From the NCBI GenBank assembly GCA_016715195.1, contig JADKBB010000034.1, forward strand, positions 1 through 31,883: a stretch of DNA of 31,883 nucleotides, given 5' to 3'. This DNA is from Candidatus Villigracilis proximus. Lineage in GTDB: Bacteria; Chloroflexota; Anaerolineae; Anaerolineales; Villigracilaceae. The translations under genes and the position numbers were made by a program. Of the stretch, positions 18,703 through 25,698 are shown one piece after another (within the stretch, counting starts at the first letter, position 1; the number at the start of each line of letters is the position of its first letter). Below the pieces are notes generated by a model that did no database searches, was not told the origin of the DNA, and was given only the letters and a program-made list of their open reading frames with translations.

Positions 18703-19698
18703 TCACCCACCCGGTCGCGGGGAGGCACCGTTCACCTTCGTGTCCGCCGGCTGTTCCGGCTTCGTGCTGTCGCCCGCCACAGGGGAAATCCCCGTCAGCG
18801 TGTAGGTCATCTGCGTCAGCTTCTTCACCTTCTCGATCCCCACCTCCTCTCGCATCCGCACGAAGATCGGATGTGTGTCGGGCACGAGGAGCACGTTCAG
18901 CCAACGGCTCTCGGCCAGCGCGAACGCCGCTTGTAGACGCGACGTCGGCGACAGCGCTTGCCAGCACTCGACGAGCAGCTCGTTCCACACCTCGAGCGGC
19001 GCCTTGCCGCCCTCCGCCTTCGCCGGCGGCGGCGCGCCCGCGCCCACCTGCAACGTGCGGGGGAACTTGTCCTCCAGCACCTTCGCCAGCACCTTCTCCG
19101 ACATCGGCAAGAGCGTGCTCCCGAGGCCGGTGAGCAGCATCGAAGCGAGATCGTGGTTGGACTCGATCTCCCTCGTGCGGACCCCCGCCTCGACCCGCGC
19201 CTTCTCCAGATCCCTGGCCGCCTTCTCCGCCTCGATCTGCACGTCGGGGCGCGAAGCCCGGAGCTTCGCGTGCTCCTTCCGCTCCTGGTCCAGCACATCC
19301 AGCGCATCCGACATCCGCTTGGCCAGCCCCTCGTGCTCGGCGAGGAGCCGCGTCACGGTGCCGCCGAGAGCTCGATTCTCCTCGATCAGCCCGCTCTTGC
19401 TCTCCTCCCGCAGCGCGAGCAATGACTCGCGCTCTTTCTCCCGCGCCTCCGCCACAGCAGACGCCTTTTCCGCGTGTGCCTTCGCAGCGTCGGTCAGCGC
19501 AGAGGCCCGATCTTTTTCTGCACTTGCGGCGCGCGCCTCCGCCTGTGACGCCCGATCTTCTGCGATTCGGCGATCGTTGATCGCCTCCTCCTCTCGCCGC
19601 TCTGCGGCGTCGATACGAGCCTGCCCAGCAGCCGCGAGCGCCTCCGCCCGCGCAAGCTTCGCTTGCATGTCGATAAGCTCCGACATCGGCGTAGACAC
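18703..19698 (-). CDS. Coiled-coil protein
   Basis: About 331 residues if started at GTG 19698 (ATG 19686 is the alternative; neither has a clear ribosome site). Residues about 6-200 are a long coiled coil rich in Ala, Glu, Arg and Lys (EDRASQAEARAASAEKDRAS; ENRALGGTVTRLLAEHEGLA). The remaining part is globular with a proline-rich linker (VGAGAPPPAKAEGGKAPLEV), a Trp-containing segment (LEVWNELLVECWQALSP) and a soluble end. It resembles scaffold or bridging proteins in operons of membrane machinery; no enzymatic motif is seen. A rod-like assembly role is inference. Confidence 0.7.
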   Translation of the reverse strand: MSTPMSELIDMQAKLARAEALAAAGQARIDAAERREEEAINDRRIAEDRASQAEARAASAEKDRASALTDAAKAHAEKASAVAEAREKERESLLALREESKSGLIEENRALGGTVTRLLAEHEGLAKRMSDALDVLDQERKEHAKLRASRPDVQIEAEKAARDLEKARVEAGVRTREIESNHDLASMLLTGLGSTLLPMSEKVLAKVLEDKFPRTLQVGAGAPPPAKAEGGKAPLEVWNELLVECWQALSPTSRLQAAFALAESRWLNVLLVPDTHPIFVRMREEVGIEKVKKLTQMTYTLTGISPVAGDSTKPEQPADTKVNGASPRPGG

Positions 19699-19708
19699 GC
19701 AGCCGGGC

Positions 19709-20158
19709 TCAACGTGCGGCAGAGGGCATTCGCGAGGCTGCCATGGCCCTAACTCCTACTACTGGCGCTGATCGCGCACTGAGCCCCGTTTGCCAGGCGG
19801 TCCCTTCCAGGGCGCCGAGGCCACCGACCGCCGACAGCGAGGTCGCCAGCGCTGCGTTCTTGATGGCGGGGCTCTTCTTCGGTCCCCACATGGCCACCCC
19901 GCCGAAGATGACCGAGTGCGCCACGGTCAGCCCGAGCGCCCAGCCGTGCGGGAGGAACGTGTACGCAGCGGCGACAGCCTGCGAGGTGGCGGCCGCGACG
20001 ACCAGCATGCCGGGCGGGCCCATCCACTTGGTGCGGTTGCACGCGACCCAGTCCTGGGCGCCGCCCAGCTCGCGCTTGCACGCCTCGAGGTCGATCGCGC
20101 ACCTCGTCGCGCGCTCGGCCAGGTCGTCGTGAGGCACCGCGAGCGCCTTGGAGAGCAT
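19709..20158 (-). CDS. Small membrane protein, first gene of the operon
   Basis: A 149-residue protein that reads as an amphipathic start (HDDLAERATRCAIDLEACKR) followed by hydrophobic helices (PPGMLVVAAATSQAVAAAYT; HGWALGLTVAHSVIFGGVAM). ATG 20158 touches GGAG directly, so ribosome spacing is poor and the start is uncertain; no other in-frame ATG, GTG or TTG was found before a stop upstream. It lies at the operon's 5' end, beside the operator-like repeats, so it is probably the first translated gene. Two membrane spans and small size recall holins or pore subunits, but no motif supports that. Confidence 0.62.
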   Translation of the reverse strand: MLSKALAVPHDDLAERATRCAIDLEACKRELGGAQDWVACNRTKWMGPPGMLVVAAATSQAVAAAYTFLPHGWALGLTVAHSVIFGGVAMWGPKKSPAIKNAALATSLSAVGGLGALEGTAWQTGLSARSAPVVGVRAMAASRMPSAAR

Positions 20159-20630
20159 CTCCTGAAACCGAACATCGTTGGCGGAGGGGAGTTCCGGGCA
20201 TCGACATGCCGCAACCCTAGCTCACGACAAAACGCCCCACTCGGTGTTTACGGGCTCGCGGCCCCTGTTACGGGTTCGTAAACATGTTTACGGAGTCCGT
20301 AAACATGTTTACGGACTCCGTTTACGGGCTCGCGAATCCGTAAACGCTTCGACGGAGAAAAACGACCGATCGAGCGTTGTTCCGGGCACTTGGGTCGTAC
20401 TCCTACGCCGACGCGAGCGCGATACGTGGCTGGTACGTCCCGTGCCCTGGCGCCCCGAACGAGTCCGTAAACATCGTCGCTTTTGTTTACGGGTTCGTTG
20501 CCCACGCGCTCAAGGCACGGGCATGGAACATGCGCGAACGCACAGGCGTGCGTCCCGTGTGCCCCGGGCTCGCCGAATGTCTCTTCGCCTTCGCTTCTCT
20601 TTTGTAGCTGAACAAGCTAAGCCTCCCGTC
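20159..20630. promoter_or_regulatory. Divergent control region with GTTTACGG operator-like array
   Basis: No convincing protein is encoded here. Half-sites GTTTACGG (plus) or CCGTAAAC (its reverse complement) occur at 20246, 20286, 20297, 20307, 20320, 20338, 20465 and 20485, with imperfect copies at 20267 (GTTACGG) and 20277 (CGTAAAC). Two form perfect dyads of CGTAAACATGTTTACG at 20277-20292 and 20297-20314, with centres 21 bp apart, two helical turns. The second is the core of a 32-bp perfect palindrome (20290-20321). The region separates the minus operon from the plus-strand XRE gene, so the array is well placed to repress both directions. No clear -35/-10 boxes are claimed. It could instead be a replication iteron set. 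Confidence 0.8.
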
Positions 20631-21122
20631 GTGTCGCGAGACTGGACCGGATCCTCCCTGGGCGAGCGCATCGAGCACATCTGCCAGCTCCGTGGCTGGT
20701 CGCTCAACAAACTCGGCGACGAGGCGGGGATCGCCTCCGGGCCCATGTCGAAGCTGAGCCGGCGCACGGAACAGGTCGCCGCCTCGCCCGACACGCTCGC
20801 CCGCATCGCCGACGCGTCGGGGGTCAGCGTCCTGTGGCTGATGCTCGCGCGCGGGCCGGTGGAGACGACGCCCACGAGGCGCGGGATGCTGCGCACGCAC
20901 CCCGACTGGCCCACGGCGCTCGAGGAGGCGAGGAAGCGGCAGCGCGGGATCCCCGACGAGTTCTGGAACATGGCCGGCGAGGTGGTCATCAACGTGCCGC
21001 TCGACTGGCAGCTCATCGTGGGGCTCGTGCGGGAGTTCTACTCGGCGGCGCAGCGCTGGGTCGACACGTCGGAGACCTCCGACGCCGCGCGCAGCACTCC
21101 GCGCCGGACCCCCAGGAAGTAG
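20631..21122 (+). CDS. XRE-family helix-turn-helix regulator
   Basis: A 163-residue protein with a lambda-Cro/XRE-type HTH at about residues 10-70: GERIEHICQLRGWSLNKLGD, then EAGIASGPMSKLSRR, DTLARIADASGVSVLWLM. This is the classical order of helices in phage and integrated-element repressors, binding DNA as dimers. A C-terminal region (about 90-163; IPDEFWNMAGEVVINVPLD) is of unknown family. The start is GTG 20631, chosen because the preceding sequence shows no coding bias; ATG 20577 would add 18 residues. It is transcribed away from the operon across the palindrome array, so it is the first candidate to bind it. Confidence 0.82.
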   Translation: MSRDWTGSSLGERIEHICQLRGWSLNKLGDEAGIASGPMSKLSRRTEQVAASPDTLARIADASGVSVLWLMLARGPVETTPTRRGMLRTHPDWPTALEEARKRQRGIPDEFWNMAGEVVINVPLDWQLIVGLVREFYSAAQRWVDTSETSDAARSTPRRTPRK

Positions 21123-21173
21123 CCGCTACACGACGGAAGTGCCTCCGCCAGGCCACCGCGCTACAGTGCAGAC

Positions 21174-22586
21174 GTGCTGGAGCGTGGCGCGGAGATCGGG
21201 GGCGCGAAGATCGTTCGCGTGATCGGTCGAGGCAACGTCGCCACCGTCTACGAGGCCGTACACAAGGGTGCGCGGCGTGCCCTGAAGGTGTTCGAGGGTG
21301 TCAGCGTCAGCGAGCGGGTTGCCCAGGAGGGCGAAGCGCTCGCGATGATCGAGCACATCAACGTCGTGCGCTGGTACGACAGCGGCCTCGACAGCCAGCG
21401 GATGTGGATCGTGCTCGAGCTGGTGGAGGGGAAGAACCTCCACGAGATCCGCATCGCTGCCGGTGGTCGGCTGCCGGTCGAGCGTGCCGTCGCGCTCGCG
21501 CGGCATGCATGCGAGGGGCTCTGCGCCTTGCACAGGAAGGGCTTCGTCCACCGCGACATGCGCCCCGAGAACATCCTGGTGACGCACGACGACGTCGCCA
21601 AGGTTGCAGACCTCGGCAGCGTGAAGCTGCCTGGCTGGGGGGTGAAGACGACCAGCGCCAGCGCGCACCGGCTGACCGCCATGGCCTACATGCCGCCGGA
21701 GCTATGGCGTGGAGAGAGCCCCGATCCGAAGAACGACGTCTACGCGATGGGGCTGATCCTCTACGAGCTGATCACGGGGATGAACCCGGTCGTGCCCCAA
21801 GACATGGCCGTGCCGGCGATGTGCGCGCGCCATCTTCAGTGCGAGCCACCGCCGCTCCCGCTGGGCCCGGAGGTGTCCGGCAGTCTCTCGCACTTGGTGC
21901 AGCGGGCGATCGCGAAGGATCCAGCCGCGCGCTGCACCATGCGCGAGCTCGCGGATGGGCTGGAGGTGGCGCTCGACGGTCTTCTCGTGTGGCGGCGCGC
22001 CGCAGCGCGGAGCTTGCCGCTCCCCAACCGGGCGATCGGGCTCGCGCTGACGGAACGCATGCCCTCGTACACGGACTCGGCGCCGACGCCCGCGCCTGCG
22101 GCGCCGATCAGCGGCGTTGGCGGCACGATCAAGATGGCCGCGGTGGCGGAGCCGACGGTGCCGGCCGCCGACGTGCACGAGGACGCGCGCGATCGTGACG
22201 CTGCGCCGCCACCCGCACCGGAGCCGTCTTCGGGCCCATCGACGCTGCGAACGCCTTCTCAGCTCCTGCCGGTGCCCCTCGCGGTCGAGCCTGAAGTCGC
22301 GCGCCGCTCGACGGGTATCCCGGTCGAGAGCTCGGCGCGCCCGAGCGTGGCGAGGCCTCGAAGGTGGGCTGTGGGCGTGGTTGCTGGTGGGGGGCTGCTG
22401 GTGGCGCTGGCGGTGGCCGCCTGGTGGTCGTGGATCGGGGTCGAGCGCGCGACGCCCAAGCCGGCGGCACCTCCGCCTCCGCCAGCCCCCACGGTCACGG
22501 CGTCGGCCTCGGCGTCCGCCCCGCCGGCGGCTTCGCTGCCGAAGCCCCCGAGCACGCCGCCGCGACGCAAGCCGCCGCGGCGCTGA
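21174..22586 (+). CDS. Transmembrane Ser/Thr protein kinase (eukaryote-type)
   Basis: A 470-residue Hanks-type kinase. The N-terminal catalytic domain (about 8-270) has a glycine loop GRGNVATVYEA, the ATP-binding lysine in RALKVF (Lys38), HRDMRPEN with catalytic Asp128, a DLG in place of DFG (Asp146) and PPE in place of APE, then ELITGMNPVVP. HRDMRPEN lacks the usual Lys after Asp (Arg is present), and DLG occurs in active bacterial kinases, so activity is likely but not certain. A Pro/Ala-rich juxtamembrane linker is followed by one transmembrane helix (VGVVAGGGLLVALAVAAW) near 400-425 and a short Pro/Ala-rich outer tail without PASTA repeats. Starts at GTG 21174, 51 bases after the XRE gene. 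Membrane sensing in the same plus-strand group is plausible. Confidence 0.93.
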   Translation: MLERGAEIGGAKIVRVIGRGNVATVYEAVHKGARRALKVFEGVSVSERVAQEGEALAMIEHINVVRWYDSGLDSQRMWIVLELVEGKNLHEIRIAAGGRLPVERAVALARHACEGLCALHRKGFVHRDMRPENILVTHDDVAKVADLGSVKLPGWGVKTTSASAHRLTAMAYMPPELWRGESPDPKNDVYAMGLILYELITGMNPVVPQDMAVPAMCARHLQCEPPPLPLGPEVSGSLSHLVQRAIAKDPAARCTMRELADGLEVALDGLLVWRRAAARSLPLPNRAIGLALTERMPSYTDSAPTPAPAAPISGVGGTIKMAAVAEPTVPAADVHEDARDRDAAPPPAPEPSSGPSTLRTPSQLLPVPLAVEPEVARRSTGIPVESSARPSVARPRRWAVGVVAGGGLLVALAVAAWWSWIGVERATPKPAAPPPPPAPTVTASASASAPPAASLPKPPSTPPRRKPPRR

Positions 22587-22681
22587 GCGCACAACTTCCG
22601 TTTGGAGTCTCCATTGGGGAGAATAAAAACAGACGCAGTGCGCGTTTGACAGCGTCCTGGATGAAGCTACAAACTGGAAGC

Positions 22682-23545
22682 ATGGGCTTCGACGTACGGG
22701 CGGCCGCCGAGCGTGTCGTCGATCACTACGTGCCGTCGAAGTACCCCGAGGAGCGCTTCCTCGAGCTCATCGACAACCGCTGGCAGCCAGGGGGCGGCAC
22801 CACGTGCGCCTACCTGACGGCGAAGATCCTCGTGCTCGTGGGCTGCCGCGAGCCCGACCTCGTCAACCACGAAGACCCCGAGGCCCTCGGCCGAATCCGC
22901 TTCGAGTACGGCAACGCGCGCAACGGCGTGTCGAAGCTCGTCGCTGGTGCCAAGGCGCTCGACTGCTGGGTCGGTGACGGCGCTGGCCGCGAGCCGACGC
23001 GCATGGACCTCGTGTACATGACCGTGCCCGGCAAGGAGGGCACAGCCGATCACGTCGAGGTGTTCCGCGCCATCGAGGGCACGACGTGGGAGGCTGCCGC
23101 GGCGGGGCAGGGGACACGCGAGGAGCAGCGCGCGGAGATCGTGCGGCGCTCGATCACCGACCAGCGGGCGAGCGGCGGGCCACGCTACGTGTCTTCACCA
23201 GCCGGCGAACCGAAGCGCGTCATCGGCTGGGTCGACCTCGACAGGGTGCCGCTCCTCGAGTTGCCGCTTGGCCCCGCCATCGAGCCGGAGGCCTCGGGGC
23301 CCTCCACCGGCGCGCTCGTTGTGGGAGGCATGCTGCTGCTGCTCGGCGCCGGCGCGAGCGTGTGGCTGCGCGTGACCGCCTCCGAGCGGCGGGTGCTCGT
23401 GGCCCTCCAGGCGGCCGAGCGCGCCCACGGCATCACCGGCCTCGCCACTCGCGAGCGCGCGCGACGCATGGCGAAGCGCGGTCGCGTCGAGGATGTCGTC
23501 GAGGAGATCGGGGCGCTGCCGCCGTCGAGGTTGGAGGAGAGATGA
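22682..23545 (+). CDS. Possible cysteine-hydrolase-like protein with C-terminal membrane anchor
   Basis: A 287-residue protein. Residues 36-55 read QPGGGTTCAYLTAKILVLVG with Cys42; after RMDLVYMTVPGKEG comes ADHVEVFRA with His124. A Cys near the start of a helix, then a His on a strand, is the spacing of NlpC/P60 and CHAP peptidoglycan amidases, but no full motif is recognised, so this is a suggestion. A transmembrane helix (TGALVVGGMLLLLGAGASVW) lies near 213-237 and the rest is charged. ATG 22682 follows GGAAG; ATG 22661 is an in-frame alternative. Its stop overlaps the next ATG (ATGA). It is 95 bases after the kinase gene. Confidence 0.6.
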   Translation: MGFDVRAAAERVVDHYVPSKYPEERFLELIDNRWQPGGGTTCAYLTAKILVLVGCREPDLVNHEDPEALGRIRFEYGNARNGVSKLVAGAKALDCWVGDGAGREPTRMDLVYMTVPGKEGTADHVEVFRAIEGTTWEAAAAGQGTREEQRAEIVRRSITDQRASGGPRYVSSPAGEPKRVIGWVDLDRVPLLELPLGPAIEPEASGPSTGALVVGGMLLLLGAGASVWLRVTASERRVLVALQAAERAHGITGLATRERARRMAKRGRVEDVVEEIGALPPSRLEER

Positions 23546-23979
23546 GCAGGTACGTTTCGCCGATGACGCGAGCCAGGGAGATCGTTCGCGAAAGCAAGAG
23601 CGCGGCGACTTCCCGCCAAGTGCTCAACCACGCCATGCGCATCGTCCGCCCCTCCGCCCCCATGGTCATCGTGGACCTGGAGCGCAACGAGGCGCCCATC
23701 CACCTGTTTCGCTGGATCGCGTGGGCATCGACGGTCACGGATCAGCGGCGCCGCACGGACCTCGCGATCTACCTCCGCCGGTCAATCCATCGACCGCGGA
23801 ACGGCTGGCTCCAGGAACTGGCAATGCACCGCCGCCATGACCGAGTGGGACAACACTCGGCGCGAGGCGCGCAAGCGGGGGCATCATGCCGGAGGTGCAC
23901 GAGATCCCGCTCGATGCCTATCGAGCGGCGATCGAAGGGCGACGAAGAAGGCCCAGAGCAGACGGGAAGCTCGAGATGA
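23542..23979 (+). CDS. Small basic protein of unknown function
   Basis: A 145-residue protein starting at ATG 23542, overlapping the previous stop. Its first ~95 residues look well-formed (NHAMRIVRPSAPMVIVDLER; HLFRWIAWASTVTDQRRR) with G/C-rich third codon positions. The end (about 97-145) loses that pattern, becoming Arg/Ser/Gly-rich where two other open frames overlap it. The true end may lie near 23830 after an indel. No family is recognised. Confidence 0.55.
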   Translation: MSRYVSPMTRAREIVRESKSAATSRQVLNHAMRIVRPSAPMVIVDLERNEAPIHLFRWIAWASTVTDQRRRTDLAIYLRRSIHRPRNGWLQELAMHRRHDRVGQHSARGAQAGASCRRCTRSRSMPIERRSKGDEEGPEQTGSSR

Positions 23980-24062
23980 GACGGAGGGACGCAACCGACG
24001 GGGAGATGCGAGGCCAGAGCGAGGCAGGAGGGCGATCCTTCGGCGTCCGATGGTCGATCTGA
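23886..24062 (+). CDS. Possible small overlapping gene (58 residues)
   Basis: An ATG-initiated frame (MPEVHEIPLDAYRAAIEGRR onwards) lies inside the tail of the previous gene's frame. Its first ~18 codons have strongly G/C-biased third positions, while the rest is less biased. A further overlapping frame with ATG at 23837 (MTEWDNTRREARKRGHHAGG) reads on to 24235. The three frames cannot all be real; an indel within 23830-23950 is possible. This is given as a candidate only. Confidence 0.3.
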   Translation: MPEVHEIPLDAYRAAIEGRRRRPRADGKLEMRRRDATDGEMRGQSEAGGRSFGVRWSI

Positions 24063-24083
24063 GCGAGGAGGAAGAGGAACCAA

Positions 24084-24235
24084 TGTCGACCCGCCAACTG
24101 CGAGGGCGCGACCACGTCTTGCGGCTCCTCTCCGACGTCGTCCGCGCGGCGCTCGCTGCACAGGACGTGGAGGCCGCGGACGTGGCCAACGATGCGATCT
24201 CGCGCCTGTGCGGACGGCGCGAGGTGGTCGGCTGA
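24084..24235 (+). CDS. Very small helical protein (50 residues)
   Basis: The frame starts at ATG 24084 directly after a purine-rich ribosome site (GAGGAAGAGGAACCA) and encodes a helical peptide (DHVLRLLSDVVRAALAAQDV, then EAADVANDAISRLCGRREVVG). An in-frame ATG 24051 upstream would add an acidic run (EEEEE). It is followed after 12 bases by the next gene. No family is recognised; length and helical pattern suit a small regulator or adaptor. Confidence 0.5.
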
Positions 24236-24247
24236 GAGGAGACCAAC

Positions 24248-24550
24248 ATGGGTGACGTGAGGGTGGAAGAGGCGGCCAACGCGGTGGCGAACGAGATCGC
24301 GAGCCAGATCAAGGCCGCGCTCGAGCAGGGCGGGGACATGCACCGGTGGTCGTTCGAGCTGCTGGAGGCGTCGCGCGGTCTGGACGTCGAGGCCGCGGCG
24401 CTGGGCGATGCCGCCGTGGTGCAGGCCCGCGTCGAGCAACTGCGCGCCCAGCTCGCGCAGCTCACCGATCCGGCCGCCCTGGCGGAGCAGCGGCAGGTCA
24501 TGTCCCGAGCTGCCGCGCGCCTGCGCCAAGTCGCAGCGCGCGAGGGATGA
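24248..24550 (+). CDS. Small coiled-coil protein (100 residues)
   Basis: The start ATG 24248 has GAGAGGAG upstream. The protein is Ala/Glu-rich with heptad-like spacing (QARVEQLRAQLAQLTDPAAL, then RQVMSRAAARLRQVAAREG), predicted helical throughout. No membrane span or cysteine. It is the last plus-strand gene before the minus-strand secretion island. Unknown function; similar small coiled-coil genes are common in phage-derived regions. Confidence 0.62.
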   Translation: MGDVRVEEAANAVANEIASQIKAALEQGGDMHRWSFELLEASRGLDVEAAALGDAAVVQARVEQLRAQLAQLTDPAALAEQRQVMSRAAARLRQVAAREG

Positions 24551-24688
24551 GTCTCCGCGCAGCGGCGCGCCGTCGATCACGGCGCGGCCGTACTTGTCCT
24601 GGCGGATCGTGATCGTCGGCGCTGCGGTCGGCGCTTGTGCCCGGGCCGTGGTCGCGGTTGCCGAGCAAGGAACACCTATCACCGCGGC
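24551..24688. other. Intergenic stretch with a weak antisense reading frame
   Basis: Between the last plus gene and the TPR gene end. On the minus strand, an ATG at 24682 opens a frame reading ITIRQDKYGRAVIDGAPLRG, which looks protein-like, but it then runs antisense through the 100-residue gene and has no recognisable family. It could be a fragment of a truncated gene or of the TPR gene's missing end. No promoter or hairpin was noted. Confidence 0.3.
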
Positions 24689-25688
24689 TTACCTTGCTGC
24701 CGCATCCTCCGCGCCTCCGCCCCCCCCCCCTCGCCACCCCGCCCTTGCCCCCCCCCCCCCCAGCCTCGTAGGCAGCCGCCGCCGCGGCGCCCTCCCCCCC
24801 CCCGCGCGCCGCCCCCCCCCGCCGCCGAGCCACGCCTGACTCGCCATCGCCCAAGCCTCCTCCGCCGTCGCGAGCCCGGCCGCCTTCGTGTAGCTCTCCA
24901 CCGCGTCATCGAGACGCTTCGCGGCCATCAGCGCGCTGCCGAGCATCATCCTCGCGCCCGCCTCTTCGGCCGGCATCTCCTCCGCCGAGCACAGCGCCGC
25001 CGCTTCGCTGTACCGCTCCGCCGCAGCCTCGTGCTCACCCGCATCGCTCTTGGCCGCCGCGGCGAGCAGCATCGATCGCAGCTTCGTCGTGCTCGCCCCC
25101 CTCCGCGCCGGCCACGAACGCGAGCGCCGCGCCCGTGTTGACGTCGAGCCGCGCGCCCTCATCACCGAGCACATCGACGAGCGGCCCGACCGGCGGACTG
25201 AGCACGGCGATCCGAACGCGCGGAGACCACGGCGCCGCCCCGAGCGAGCGCACGCCCTCGCGCCACGCGGGCACGTCCTCCAAGTGCGCCGGGATCAACG
25301 CGACGACGAGCCCATCAAACCCTTCGCCGAGGAGGTGCGCGGCGCGCTCGATCGCCATCGCCGCGCGCTCCATCGGCGGGCCGCTCGTCTCCTCAAACGC
25401 GCCGAGCGCCACACCCTCGACAGCCACGCCCTCGCGCACCGCCTCGTAGTGCTCCGCGACATGCTCCGCGAGCCGCGCGAAGTAGACATCCGCGGTGGCG
25501 AAGGGCTCCTCGTGAACGACGATCGGCCGCCGGTTGTCGGGCGCCGTTTCGCGTAGCCGCAACGCTTGCACCACCAGCGCCCGGTCCTCTTCTTCTGCGA
25601 TCAGCGGCAGGAGCCGCCCCGGGTGCGCTCGCCAGAACGCCGCCACATCGGTCGCGAAACCCTGCGTAGCTCGTGTGATCGGATCCAT
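24689..25688 (-). CDS. TPR protein downstream of vgrG, frameshifted
   Basis: The first part (MDPITRATQGFATDVAAFWR onwards, about 200 residues) has no family I know; it contains PIVVHEEPFATADVYF and VALIPAHLEDVP. After a one-base expansion at the C-run 25096-25101 the frame changes, and restoring the base joins FVAGAEG to ASTTKLRSMLLAAAAKSDAG. This second part has tetratricopeptide-type pairs: AGEHEAAAERYSEAAALC, EEAGARMMLGSALMAAKR, DDAVESYTKAAGLATAEEAW. TPR repeats mediate protein contacts; such proteins next to vgrG can be effector-loading adaptors. The true end is unclear because the poly-C tract follows. The ATG at 25688 is 10 bases after the vgrG stop. Confidence 0.72.
24717..24833. repeat. 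Interrupted poly-C (poly-G on minus strand) low-complexity tract
   Basis: This stretch contains several runs of roughly 9-15 C, separated by short CG-rich spacers. It lies across the end of the minus-strand TPR gene, where the translation degenerates to Gly runs in one frame and to a plausible TPR remnant (EGAAAAAAYEAG) in another. Runs of this length are unusual even in GC-rich genomes. Base-calling artefact (poly-G miscalls) or a real unstable tract are both possible. Confidence 0.85.
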
Positions 25689-25698
25689 CGCGCGCCCC

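Noticed and set aside
20246..20492. CRISPR array
   Set aside because: The repeats are short half-sites in both orientations and irregular spacing; no spacers or cas genes.
20178..20630. Extended plus-strand N-terminus for the XRE protein, back to ATG 20178
   Set aside because: This stretch is the repeat array, translating into repeated VRKHVYG pieces with no family character.
23918..24682. 254-residue minus-strand open frame
   Set aside because: It runs antisense through small plus-strand genes with good ribosome sites; only its first ~25 residues look protein-like.
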